NCBI RefSeq assembly: GCF_014196625.1
Contig: NZ_JACIDZ010000002.1
Coordinates: forward strand, 372,001 to 436,000
Source of the DNA: Martelella radicis
GTDB lineage: Bacteria > Pseudomonadota > Alphaproteobacteria > Rhizobiales > Rhizobiaceae
Length of the DNA stretch: 64,000 nucleotides
Direction of reading: 5' to 3'
A program made the translations under genes and the position numbers. Positions within the stretch are counted from its first letter, which is position 1; every line of letters starts with the position of its first letter. Under the pieces are notes generated by a model, which was given only the letters and a program-made list of their open reading frames with translations, did not search any database and had not been told where the DNA came from. Below, piece after piece: positions 56,672-64,000 of this stretch.

Positions 56672-57343
56672 ATGGGTGTTGCCGAAAATCTCAAGGACGT
56701 GCGCGCAAGGATCCTCGCCGCCGAGCACGAGGCCGAACGGCCCGAAAACGCGGTGACGCTGGTGGCCGTTTCCAAGACCCACGAGGCCGATATGATCCGC
56801 GAGGCGATTGCGGCGGGGCAGCGTGTTTTCGGCGAAAACCGCGTTCAGGAAGCGCAGAAAAAGTTTCCGGCGCTGAAGGAAGAGACGCCGGATCTCGAAC
56901 TGCGCCTCATCGGGCCGCTGCAGTCCAACAAGGCGGAAGACGCCGTGACGCTCTTCGATGTGATCGAAAGCGTCGATCGCGAGAAGATCGCACGCGCGCT
57001 TGCCAAGGAAATCAGGAAGCAGGGCAGGGCGCCAAGACTTTACGTGCAGGTCAATACCGGTAACGAACCGCAGAAGACTGGCATCGATCCGCGTGAGACG
57101 GAAAGCTTTCTCGATCTTTGCCGCGACGAGCTTGGGCTTGAGATCGAAGGGCTGATGTGCATCCCGCCGGCGGGCGAGAATCCGGGCCCGCATTTCGCTC
57201 TGCTTGCCGATCTCGCCAAGGAGAACAACGTGCCGAAGCTCTCCATGGGCATGTCCGGCGATTACGAGATCGCGGTCGCCTTCGGCGCCACCAGCGTACG
57301 CGTCGGCTCCGCGATCTTCGGCGAACGGGATTATCCGGCCTGA
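56672..57343 (+). CDS. yggS: PLP homeostasis protein (YggS/PLPBP family)
   Basis: A 223-residue TIM-barrel PLP-binding protein. The PLP lysine is in LVAVSKTHEADMI, and VFGENRVQEAQKK and LSMGMSGDYEIAVAFGAT are family signatures. ATG 56672 is chosen as the usual family start; upstream in-frame codons are Lys/Arg-rich. It is divergent from leuS, as in many rhizobia. Confidence 0.93.
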   Translation: MGVAENLKDVRARILAAEHEAERPENAVTLVAVSKTHEADMIREAIAAGQRVFGENRVQEAQKKFPALKEETPDLELRLIGPLQSNKAEDAVTLFDVIESVDREKIARALAKEIRKQGRAPRLYVQVNTGNEPQKTGIDPRETESFLDLCRDELGLEIEGLMCIPPAGENPGPHFALLADLAKENNVPKLSMGMSGDYEIAVAFGATSVRVGSAIFGERDYPA

Positions 57344-57393
57344 GGCAAAGCGAAAACACCGGTCGCCAACAGGTGATGACGACCGGGCTAAGT

Positions 57394-58287
57394 TCAGCTT
57401 TCGAAGTAATAGCGTTCCGAAAGGTCCTCGAGCAGGGTCTTGTGAGCCGGTTCCCAGCCAAGCTTCCTTCTTGTCCACTCGCTCGAGGCGCGACTCTCCA
57501 ACCTGGCGAAGTGGGAAAACCAGCCGTAATAGGCTTGCGCCTCATCGGGCGCGATCGCCCTCACCGGAAGGCCAAGACCCCTGCCGATCGCCGCGGCAAT
57601 GTCCTGCATGGCGATCCCTTCCTCGGCGGCGGCATGGAAACGGTCGCCGGCTGCGCCTTTCTCAAGCGCCAGGCGAAAGACGCGGGCCGCGTCGAAGCGA
57701 TGCACTGCCGGCCAGATGGCGGCAACGCCTTCCACATAGGCCGCAAACCCCTGTTCACGGGCGATGTTGATCAGGATCGGCATGAAGCCCTTGTCGCCCT
57801 TGCCGTGGGTGGTCGGCGGCAGGCGCACGATCATGGCGCGCACGTCCATGTCGAGCGTCGAGAATGCTGCCTGTTCCGATGCGCGGGGATAGCGCTCGGA
57901 AACGGCGGGGGCGGCGAACTGCTCTGTCAGCAATCCGTCCGTGGTCGGGATGGCCGCACCGGCGGTGACGACAAGCGGCTTGCCGCTGCCGGCAAGCGCC
58001 TTGCCCATGGCCTCGATGGCGCGGGCATCCTGGGCGCAGTTCTCCGCAAACCGGCTGAAGTCATGGTTGAAAGCGGTGTGAATAGTGCCGTCTGCCGACG
58101 CCGCCTCCGCTTTGAGAAGATCGAGATCGTCGAGGCTGCCGAGGACTGCCCTTGCGCCGGCAGCCTCCACGGCGGCGGCGGACTCTTCGGAACGGGCAAG
58201 GCCCGCGACCGTGTGGCCGGCGTCCACCAGTTCCTTTACCGTCACGCTGCCCACCCAGCCGGATGCGCCGGTTACGAAAACACGCAT
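57394..58287 (-). CDS. NAD(P)-dependent SDR-family oxidoreductase (atypical/extended)
   Basis: A 297-residue protein with N-terminal TGASGWVGSVTVKEL nucleotide-binding motif, followed by an epimerase-like fold. The substrate domain (WPAVHRFDAARVFRLALEKG) is typical of the NAD-dependent epimerase-like reductases found next to AraC regulators. Divergent from the AraC gene, 107 bp apart, so probably its target. The family includes quinone or aldehyde reductases; substrate not known. Confidence 0.83.
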   Translation of the reverse strand: MRVFVTGASGWVGSVTVKELVDAGHTVAGLARSEESAAAVEAAGARAVLGSLDDLDLLKAEAASADGTIHTAFNHDFSRFAENCAQDARAIEAMGKALAGSGKPLVVTAGAAIPTTDGLLTEQFAAPAVSERYPRASEQAAFSTLDMDVRAMIVRLPPTTHGKGDKGFMPILINIAREQGFAAYVEGVAAIWPAVHRFDAARVFRLALEKGAAGDRFHAAAEEGIAMQDIAAAIGRGLGLPVRAIAPDEAQAYYGWFSHFARLESRASSEWTRRKLGWEPAHKTLLEDLSERYYFES

Positions 58288-58394
58288 GATGCAAACTCCC
58301 ATTGTCTGTTGATCTCGGGGGAAGCTAGACGCGACTTTCCGGACAATCTATGTTGGAAAATCTGAAAATCCTGTCCAATCGTCCGGAAGATGCC

Positions 58395-59312
58395 ATGGAT
58401 CCGCTCACAGATGTGCTTTCCTTGATGCGCCCGCAGAACCACATGTCCGCAGGCTTCAGGGCCGGTGGGCCCTGGGCGATCGCCTTTCCGGCCGTTTCCG
58501 GCACGATCAAATGCGGCGCGGTGGTGTGTGGCGGATGCTGGCTTTCAGTGGAGGACGGCGGGCGTCCGGTTTGCCTGGGGGCAGGCGAGGGCTTCGTCCT
58601 GCCGCAGGGGCGGCCCTTCCGGCTGGCAAGCGATCTCGATCTCGATCCGGTTCCAGCCGCTGCGGTGTTTCCGACGGCGCGGCGCGGCGGGATTGCTGAG
58701 CATGGACAAGGCGAGGACTGTTTTCTGGTTTCCAGTCGTTTCGTTCTGGAAGGGCCGAACGCCGATTTCCTGCTCTCCCTGCTGCCTCCGCTCATTCATA
58801 TCGGCAATGGAGCGGAATGGCAGTCCCTGCGCTGGTCGGTGGAGCGCATGATGGCGGAACTCGGCGACGAACGTCCGGGCAGCGAACTGATCATCCGGCA
58901 GCTCGCGCACATGATATTGGTTCAGGCCTTAAGGGCATATCTCGAGACGGAAAAAGGAAACGCCGGCGGCTGGCTGGCCGCGCTTTCCGACCGGCAGATC
59001 GGCGCGGCGATCCGCGCCATCCATGCCGATCCCGGTCGCCGTTTCACGATCGCCGATCTGGCCTCGGTCGCCGGCATGTCGCGTTCGACCTTCGCCCTGC
59101 GGTTCAAGGAGAAGGTCGGTCAGGCACCGATGGAATATCTGACTGCCTGGCGGATGATCCTTGCCGCGGAACGCATGCAGTCATCGAACGCCCCGCTTTC
59201 GGCCATTGCCGCCGATCTCGGCTACGAGTCGGAGAGCGCTTTTTCGAAGGCCTTCCGCCGGGTCATGGCCGTCCCGCCGCGCCAGTTTGTTCGCATGGCG
59301 GCAACGGTATAG
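58395..59312 (+). CDS. AraC family transcriptional regulator with cupin sensor
   Basis: A 305-residue regulator. An N-terminal cupin-type domain (MDPLTDVLSLMRPQ start, then a GEGFVLPQG-type beta strand) precedes a C-terminal double helix-turn-helix (RFTIADLASVAGMSRSTFALRF and ADLGYESESAFSKAFRR). ATG 58395 is preferred to 58350 because GGAAG lies 5 bp upstream and it is the common start in this subfamily. It is divergent from the SDR gene at 57394-58287, its likely target. Confidence 0.9.
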   Translation: MDPLTDVLSLMRPQNHMSAGFRAGGPWAIAFPAVSGTIKCGAVVCGGCWLSVEDGGRPVCLGAGEGFVLPQGRPFRLASDLDLDPVPAAAVFPTARRGGIAEHGQGEDCFLVSSRFVLEGPNADFLLSLLPPLIHIGNGAEWQSLRWSVERMMAELGDERPGSELIIRQLAHMILVQALRAYLETEKGNAGGWLAALSDRQIGAAIRAIHADPGRRFTIADLASVAGMSRSTFALRFKEKVGQAPMEYLTAWRMILAAERMQSSNAPLSAIAADLGYESESAFSKAFRRVMAVPPRQFVRMAATV

Positions 59313-59356
59313 GGGCAGGCCGGCCTCTCCGGCCCGCTCCTGGTCAAACGGGGCAG

Positions 59357-59372
59357 TGTTTCACGTGAAAAC
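59357..59372. other. Degenerate parS-like site
   Basis: TGTTTCACGTGAAAAC matches parS in 14 of 16 positions (one A inserted in the right arm). It lies in the 74-bp gap between two convergent genes, where no coding constraint applies, 9.2 kb right of parA. Confidence 0.6.
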
Positions 59373-59386
59373 AGGTCGTCTTGCCC

Positions 59387-60145
59387 TCACTTCGGCGTCA
59401 GCCGGTTTGCACCGTCGAGGCGGATCACCTCGCCGTTGAGATAGTCATTTTCGACCGCGAATATCGCCGCATGGGCGAACTCCGCCGGATCGCCGAGGCG
59501 GGCGGGGAAGGGGATCGTCGCGGCGATCGATGTCTGCGCTTCCTCCGGCAGGTTATAGAGCAGCGGGGTCAGGAACACGCCGGGCGCCAGCGTGTTGACC
59601 CGAACGCCGAAACGGGCGAATTCGCGCGCCAGCGGCAGGGTCATCGAGACGATGCCGCCCTTGGAGGCTGCATAGGCCGCCTGGCCGATCTGCCCTTCGA
59701 AAGCGGCGATCGAGGCGGTGTTGACGATCACGCCGCGGCTCTCGCCAAGCTTTTCTGCAAGCGACATGCGGTGGGCCGAAAGCCTGACCACATTGAACGT
59801 GCCCATCAGGTTGACCCTGATCGTGCGCTCGAAATCGGCGAGCGGCAGCGGCCCGTCGCGGCCGACCGCGCGTCCCGCCGTGCCGATGCCGGCGCAGCTC
59901 ACCGCGATCCTGACCGTGCCATGGGCCGCCTCGGCCGCATCAAGCGCCGCCGTGACGTCATCTTCACTGGACACATCGCCGACGGCCGCAAGCCCACCGA
60001 TCTCGGCGGCGACCTTCTCGGCCGCATCGCCGTTCATGTCCAGCACCGTTACCCTGGCGCCTTTTTCCGCAAGCGCGCGCGCGGTTGCCGCGCCGAGCCC
60101 CGAACCCGCACCGGTCACCAGTGCGGCCATGCCTTCTATCTTCAT
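59387..60145 (-). CDS. SDR-family 3-hydroxyacyl-CoA dehydrogenase-like protein
   Basis: A 252-residue classical SDR. Cofactor motif TGAGSGLGAATA, CAGIG, and the Ser...Tyr-x3-Lys set in NTASIAAFEGQIGQAAYAAS with KGG following. The end (NDYLNGEVIRLDGANRLTPK) resembles type II 3-hydroxyacyl-CoA dehydrogenases. It starts 3 bp after feruloyl-CoA synthase stops, on the same strand, so it is in the hydroxycinnamate unit. It could oxidise a 3-hydroxyacyl-CoA made by the crotonase. Confidence 0.87.
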   Translation of the reverse strand: MKIEGMAALVTGAGSGLGAATARALAEKGARVTVLDMNGDAAEKVAAEIGGLAAVGDVSSEDDVTAALDAAEAAHGTVRIAVSCAGIGTAGRAVGRDGPLPLADFERTIRVNLMGTFNVVRLSAHRMSLAEKLGESRGVIVNTASIAAFEGQIGQAAYAASKGGIVSMTLPLAREFARFGVRVNTLAPGVFLTPLLYNLPEEAQTSIAATIPFPARLGDPAEFAHAAIFAVENDYLNGEVIRLDGANRLTPK

Positions 60146-60147
60146 TG

Positions 60148-62013
60148 TCAGCCCGCCTTTCTGCCGTGCGGCTTGCCCGCGATGATCACCTCGGGTCCGC
60201 CCGCATAAAGGGCCTCGACCAGGTCCACCCGGTTGGTGAGCACCGCCCGCTGGTTGACCGAGCCCTTGTCGGTCACCTCGCCCTTGTCCATGCGAAGCGG
60301 CGCGGTCAGAAGCATGGCGCGGGCGATCCGGTTAGAGGAACCGGTGGCGTGTCCGGCAAACTCCGTCAGAAGATCGCCCAGCCGGGCAAGCACGGCTGGA
60401 TGCGCATAGAGCGTTGCATCATCCATCTCGCTTCCGCCCTCGACCAACCGCTCGATTGCCGGGCGGAAGGGCACCAGAAGGGCGCCGAGTTCGAACTGGT
60501 CCTCTCCGGCGATCACGGCGTCGCGCACGAGGCCACCCATGGCGTCGATGAGCTTTGCCCGCATGGCTCCGACAGCGACCCAGGTGCCGGTCTGGAGCTT
60601 GAAGTTTTCCGCCGTACGCCCGTCGAACAGATAGCCGCGCGCCGGATCGCCGGGAACGGCGGGGCGCAGCGCGTCACCCATATTGTAGAAGCCTTCCTCA
60701 TCGAAGGCCTTTGCCGTCAGGTCCGGTCGGCGCCAGTAGCCGGGGGTGACGTTCGGACCCTTGAAGCGCACCTCCATCTTGCCGCCGACAGGCACCAGTT
60801 TCATGGTCACCTCGCGCGCCGGAACGCCGCAATTGCCGGGCTCCTCCTGCGGTTCGGTGCAGAACATGGCAAACGGGCCGGTTTCGGTGGAGCCGAGGCC
60901 CGAGCCCATCAGCGTCTGCGCGCCGGTGGAGCGTTCGGAAAGCGCATTGAGGTGATGCCAGGTGTGGCTCGCCATGCCCGCGCCGGCATACATGATCATC
61001 TTCAGATTGCGGAAGAAGCTGTCGCGCAGGACCTCGTCCGTTTCCATCGCCTCGCACAGCACCTCGTAGCCTGCCGGCACGTTGAAATACCAGGTCGGTG
61101 AAATCTCGCGCAGATTGCGGATCGTCTCGGCCATGCCCTTCGGCGTCGGCTTGCCGGCATCGATGTAATAGGTGCCGCCATTATAGAGCGCGATGTTGAA
61201 GACCTTGTTGCCGCTGGCGACATGGTTCCACGGCGCCCAGTCGACCAGGACGGGCGGCTCGTCGCCGAGGAAACGGTAGCAATCGAGCACCTGCGCCATG
61301 TTGGCGCACATCATCCGCTGCGTCTGGATCACGGCTTTCGGCGTGCCGGTGGTGCCGGAGGTAAACAGGAATTTCGCGATCGTATCCGGCCCTGTTGCGG
61401 CAAAGGCCTCGTCAGCCGCCGATGAAGGCTCGGTCGCGATCACGTCATCCCAGGCGAAATGATCACGGTCGGGAACACCGCCGCCCGCCAGAATGAGCGG
61501 CACGGCGGGATCGATGACTTCGGTGATCGCGGCGGCGAAGCGGTCCGCTTCTTTCGCGAAGATCGCGCCGGGCGTCACCTCGCCGGCAATATCCTTCAGT
61601 TTTGCGCGTCCCTCGGGGATCAACGAATAGGCCGGCGCCACGGCGGCCGAGGGCACGCCGACATATTGGGCGGAAAGCGCGATGACGGCATGTTCGAGCG
61701 AATTTTCCGACAGGATCATCAACGGGCGCTCGGGCGAGAGGTCATGGGCAAGCAGGAAGGTGCCGACGCTCCGCATCAACGCGCGCAGCCGGCCAAAGGT
61801 GATCGTCCGCCATGCGCCGTTGTCGTCCCGCTCGGCCATCCACACGCGCTCCGGCGCGGTTTCGGCCCAGTGCAGGATGCGGTCGCCGAGGCGGGCGGGA
61901 TAGGGATCCAGCTTGTCCTCCTGCCAGATGATCTGGCTGCCGTCCGCGCGCTCCTCCACCCGGATGCGCGGCTCCCATACCCGCACCGGACGTATCTTCT
62001 CCATGCCTGTCAT
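60148..62013 (-). CDS. fcs: Feruloyl-CoA synthase (hydroxycinnamate:CoA ligase)
   Basis: A 621-residue ANL-family adenylating enzyme. The AMP motif FLFTSGTTGTPKAVIQTQ is in the middle, and the chain has the extra length and C-terminal layout typical of feruloyl-CoA synthases. It activates ferulate, coumarate or caffeate with ATP and CoA. ATG 62013 follows a perfect AGGAGGTTCC. It is divergent from the crotonase-MarR genes, with a palindrome in the shared control region. Confidence 0.9.
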   Translation of the reverse strand: MTGMEKIRPVRVWEPRIRVEERADGSQIIWQEDKLDPYPARLGDRILHWAETAPERVWMAERDDNGAWRTITFGRLRALMRSVGTFLLAHDLSPERPLMILSENSLEHAVIALSAQYVGVPSAAVAPAYSLIPEGRAKLKDIAGEVTPGAIFAKEADRFAAAITEVIDPAVPLILAGGGVPDRDHFAWDDVIATEPSSAADEAFAATGPDTIAKFLFTSGTTGTPKAVIQTQRMMCANMAQVLDCYRFLGDEPPVLVDWAPWNHVASGNKVFNIALYNGGTYYIDAGKPTPKGMAETIRNLREISPTWYFNVPAGYEVLCEAMETDEVLRDSFFRNLKMIMYAGAGMASHTWHHLNALSERSTGAQTLMGSGLGSTETGPFAMFCTEPQEEPGNCGVPAREVTMKLVPVGGKMEVRFKGPNVTPGYWRRPDLTAKAFDEEGFYNMGDALRPAVPGDPARGYLFDGRTAENFKLQTGTWVAVGAMRAKLIDAMGGLVRDAVIAGEDQFELGALLVPFRPAIERLVEGGSEMDDATLYAHPAVLARLGDLLTEFAGHATGSSNRIARAMLLTAPLRMDKGEVTDKGSVNQRAVLTNRVDLVEALYAGGPEVIIAGKPHGRKAG

Positions 62014-62116
62014 GGAACCTCCTCCAATTCTCCGCTTTCCCGGCACGGCCGGGCGTGCGAAATCCCTCTGTCTTCGTCGGCGTTCGTCCTCGGTCGTCCT
62101 CCGCGACGATTTCACC

Positions 62117-62137
62117 ATATACTGTTTGTGTGTATAT
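62117..62137. promoter_or_regulatory. Candidate MarR operator in the fcs/crotonase divergent region
   Basis: ATATAC(9)GTATAT palindrome in an AT-rich stretch between fcs and the crotonase gene. The MarR regulator encoded 0.9 kb downstream is the likely binder; such regulators (FerC/CouR type) respond to hydroxycinnamoyl-CoA. Confidence 0.5.
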
Positions 62138-62139
62138 TG

Positions 62140-62168
62140 TTTACAAGGAAATTATTTTCTCGTATAGA
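62140..62168 (+). promoter_or_regulatory. Promoter of the crotonase-MarR unit
   Basis: TTTACA (62140-62145) and TATAGA (62163-62168), spaced by exactly 17 bp. Transcription would start near 62175, only about 4 bases before ATG 62179, which supports GTG 62200 as the real start of the crotonase gene. Confidence 0.6.
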
Positions 62169-62199
62169 GAAAACTGGAATGTTCGAAAGGAAGCATGCT

Positions 62200-62994
62200 G
62201 TGAACGAGGCAGAAGAGGCGGCGCTGATAACCTACGAGATGCGGGGCGATGTCGCGCTTGTCGGGCTTAATCGTCCGGAAAAACGCAATGCGATCAGCGA
62301 CCGTTTCGTCGAAGCCCTGGCCGACGCGGTAGAGCGGGCGCGCCGCGAGGCAAAAGCCGGCGTGATCTTCGGCAATGGCAAACACTTCTGCGCCGGGCTG
62401 GATCTTTCCGAACATGTCAAGAAATCGGCCTTTGAGGGCGTCGAGGGGTCGCGGCGCTGGCATGAAGTCTTCGGCCGGATCGAATTCGGCCCCATTCCCT
62501 GGTTCTGCGCGCTGCACGGCGCCGTCGTCGGCGGCGGCCTGGAGCTTGCCTCCGCCGCTCAGGTGCGGGTTGCCGACGAGACCACCTTCTTCGCCCTGCC
62601 GGAGGGCCAGCGCGGCATCTTCGTCGGCGGCGGCGGCTCGGTGCGCACCGCGCGGCTGATGGGCGTGGCGCGGATGACGGACATGATGCTGACGGGCCGC
62701 TCGATCGATGCCGATACCGGCGAGCGCTGGAACCTCGCGCAATATGTGGTTCCCGCCGGAAAATCGGTCGAGAAGGCGCTGGAGCTTGCCGCCCGGGCGG
62801 CGACCAATGCCGACCTTTCCAACTACGCCGTCATCAACGTCCTGCCGCGCATGCCCGAGATGAGCCGCGACGATGGTCTTCTGATGGAAAGCTTCATCTC
62901 GTCCTTCACCGCCACCTCGCCCGAGGCCGAGGAACGGCTGATCGCCTTCCTCGAAAAGCGCGCCGCCAAGGTGGCAGCGCCCGGTGGGCGCTGA
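62200..62994 (+). CDS. Hydroxycinnamoyl-CoA hydratase or hydratase/lyase (crotonase family)
   Basis: A 264-residue crotonase. Oxyanion segment CAGLDLS at 64-70; Glu115 in GGGLELA and Glu135 in LPEGQRGIFVGGGG are the likely catalytic acids. Start GTG 62200 has AAAGGAAG 6-7 bp before it; ATG 62179 is an alternative without one. In ferulate and coumarate gene sets this enzyme hydrates the acyl-CoA and, in lyase types, releases vanillin or a hydroxybenzaldehyde with acetyl-CoA. Divergent from fcs and co-transcribed with the MarR gene. Confidence 0.85.
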   Translation: MNEAEEAALITYEMRGDVALVGLNRPEKRNAISDRFVEALADAVERARREAKAGVIFGNGKHFCAGLDLSEHVKKSAFEGVEGSRRWHEVFGRIEFGPIPWFCALHGAVVGGGLELASAAQVRVADETTFFALPEGQRGIFVGGGGSVRTARLMGVARMTDMMLTGRSIDADTGERWNLAQYVVPAGKSVEKALELAARAATNADLSNYAVINVLPRMPEMSRDDGLLMESFISSFTATSPEAEERLIAFLEKRAAKVAAPGGR

Positions 62995-62995
62995 T

Positions 62996-63478
62996 ATGGG
63001 TCAGGAACCGCGTCTTTCCCCGCAATTGACCGAGGATGTCGATCTTGGCGAGCTCAACAATTCGCTCGGCTTTCTGCTGCGCGTGGCGCAGGTGCGCGTC
63101 TACGACCAGTTCTATGAGCGTTTCGGCGCCGACGACCTGCGCCCGGGCGAGTTTTCCATGCTCTGGCTCATGCATCTCAACCCCGGCATCAAGCAGGGCA
63201 TCCTGGCGCAGACGCTGAGGATCAAGCCGGCACACATGACCAAGACGGTTCGCCGTTTCGAGGACCAGGGCCTGATCGAGCGGGAAATCCCCGATCACGA
63301 CCGCCGCTCCGTGCTGTTGAAGCTGACCGCAAAGGGCGAAGACTTTGTCGCCGCCAACAAGCGCAATTTCTTCGGAGAGAACGCCTATAACAGCCACGGG
63401 CTGAGCGCGGAGGAGGAGGCGATGCTTGCGCATCTGCTCAAGCGCTATGCCGGGCTGGAGGCGAAGGAGATCCCATGA
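62996..63478 (+). CDS. MarR family transcriptional regulator
   Basis: A 160-residue winged-helix regulator. The recognition helix region is LRIKPAHMTKTVRRFEDQG and the wing IPDHDRRSVLLKLTAKG. It starts 2 bp after the crotonase stop, and its stop overlaps the amidohydrolase ATG by 4 bp. Gene order fcs / crotonase-marR fits the FerC/CouR type of hydroxycinnamoyl-CoA-responsive repressor. Confidence 0.9.
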   Translation: MGQEPRLSPQLTEDVDLGELNNSLGFLLRVAQVRVYDQFYERFGADDLRPGEFSMLWLMHLNPGIKQGILAQTLRIKPAHMTKTVRRFEDQGLIEREIPDHDRRSVLLKLTAKGEDFVAANKRNFFGENAYNSHGLSAEEEAMLAHLLKRYAGLEAKEIP

Positions 63479-64000
63479 ATTTCGACGATCTGATCGCCTT
63501 TGACGTCCACGTCCATGCCGAGGAGCCCTGCTGCACCCATCGCGATGACGGCTATATGGAATTCCAGGCCGGCATGGTGAAGTATTTCAGGAATCCGGCT
63601 GGGCGCGACGGCATGCTGCCGACGGTGGAGGAGACCGCCGCCTATTTTCGCGAGCGCAAGATCGGCTGCATCATCTTTCCCGTCGATGCCGAGCGCGAGA
63701 CCGGCTTTCGCCGCTATTCCAACCATGAAGTGGCCGAGATCGCGGCGAGGAACAGCGACATCATGGTGCCGTTTGCCTCCATCGATCCGGCCAAGGGCAA
63801 GCTCGGCATCCGCGAGGCGCGAAACCTGATGCGCGACCACGGCGTGCGCGGCTTCAAGTTCCACCCGACCTATCAGGGCTTTTATCCCAATGACCGGTCG
63901 GCCTACGGGCTTTACGAGGTGATCGAGGAAGAAGGCGGCATCGCGCTGTTTCACACCGGCCAGACCGGCGTCGGCTCCGGCATGCATGGCGGCATGGGCA
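63475..64000 (+). CDS. Amidohydrolase family protein (cut by window edge)
   Basis: Open frame from ATG 63475 to the right edge, at least 175 residues. The metal-binding start DVHVH is at residues 10-14, and GFKFHPTYQGF and ALFHTGQTG follow as in amidohydrolase-2 (ACMSD-like) proteins. It overlaps marR by ATGA and so belongs to the hydroxycinnamate unit. Family members hydrolyse or decarboxylate aromatic ring-cleavage or acyl products; which one is not clear. The C-terminus is outside the window. Confidence 0.87.
   Translation, partial: MNFDDLIAFDVHVHAEEPCCTHRDDGYMEFQAGMVKYFRNPAGRDGMLPTVEETAAYFRERKIGCIIFPVDAERETGFRRYSNHEVAEIAARNSDIMVPFASIDPAKGKLGIREARNLMRDHGVRGFKFHPTYQGFYPNDRSAYGLYEVIEEEGGIALFHTGQTGVGSGMHGGMG

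Overview
The window looks like the chromosomal replication-origin region of a high-GC alphaproteobacterium of the order Hyphomicrobiales (Rhizobiales), most likely Rhizobiaceae; genus cannot be fixed from the sequence alone. The evidence is gene order: dnaQ-coaE-aroE-maf-ppsR (minus strand), a 410-bp intergenic region, then hemE-hemJ-rho-mnmE-mnmG-rsmG-parA-parB (plus strand), with leuS-lptE-holA and trpF-trpB-trpA-accD-folC nearby. Genes diverge from the ppsR/hemE gap, which holds a perfect DnaA box and five GANTC (CcrM methylation) sites in 170 bp; ppsR/hemE flanks the origin of Caulobacter too. parS motifs lie at 47.5 and 49.5 kb next to parAB, with two degenerate copies at 41.1 and 59.4 kb.

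Layout. 0-15.3 kb: an accessory catabolic cluster (Gfo/Idh/MocA oxidoreductase, CoA-transferase, crotonase, aldehyde dehydrogenase, GtsABC-like sugar ABC transporter, two GMC oxidoreductases, an SDR and a LacI regulator). Two nearly identical 18-bp LacI-type operators stand before its first gene and before the second GMC gene. The set could turn an alcohol or sugar derivative into an acyl-CoA, and I do not recognise the pathway. 15.3-23.2 kb: a polyol operon (SmoEFGK-like importer, mannitol 2-dehydrogenase family enzyme, FGGY kinase). 23.4-24.4 kb: an AT-richer TbpB-like surface lipoprotein gene. 24.5-33 kb: ahcY, then the convergent folC/accD/trpABF housekeeping block, a YgjP-like metalloprotease and a DUF2852-like protein.

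33-36.2 kb: a class III (anaerobic) ribonucleotide reductase locus in which the glycyl-radical tail of NrdD is a separate 62-residue ORF, and nrdG carries an intergenic palindromic repeat inserted in frame near its start. 36.4-38.4 kb: a SorC-type regulator divergent from an NAD-dependent epimerase. 38.9-57.3 kb: the origin and partition core. 57.4-64 kb: an AraC/SDR pair and a hydroxycinnamate cluster (feruloyl-CoA synthase, crotonase, MarR regulator, SDR, amidohydrolase cut by the right edge).

A family of six 133-136-bp multi-hairpin palindromic repeats is scattered through the left 39 kb (four copies inside the first catabolic cluster) and is absent from 39-64 kb. No tRNA, rRNA, CRISPR, transposase or phage gene was recognised.
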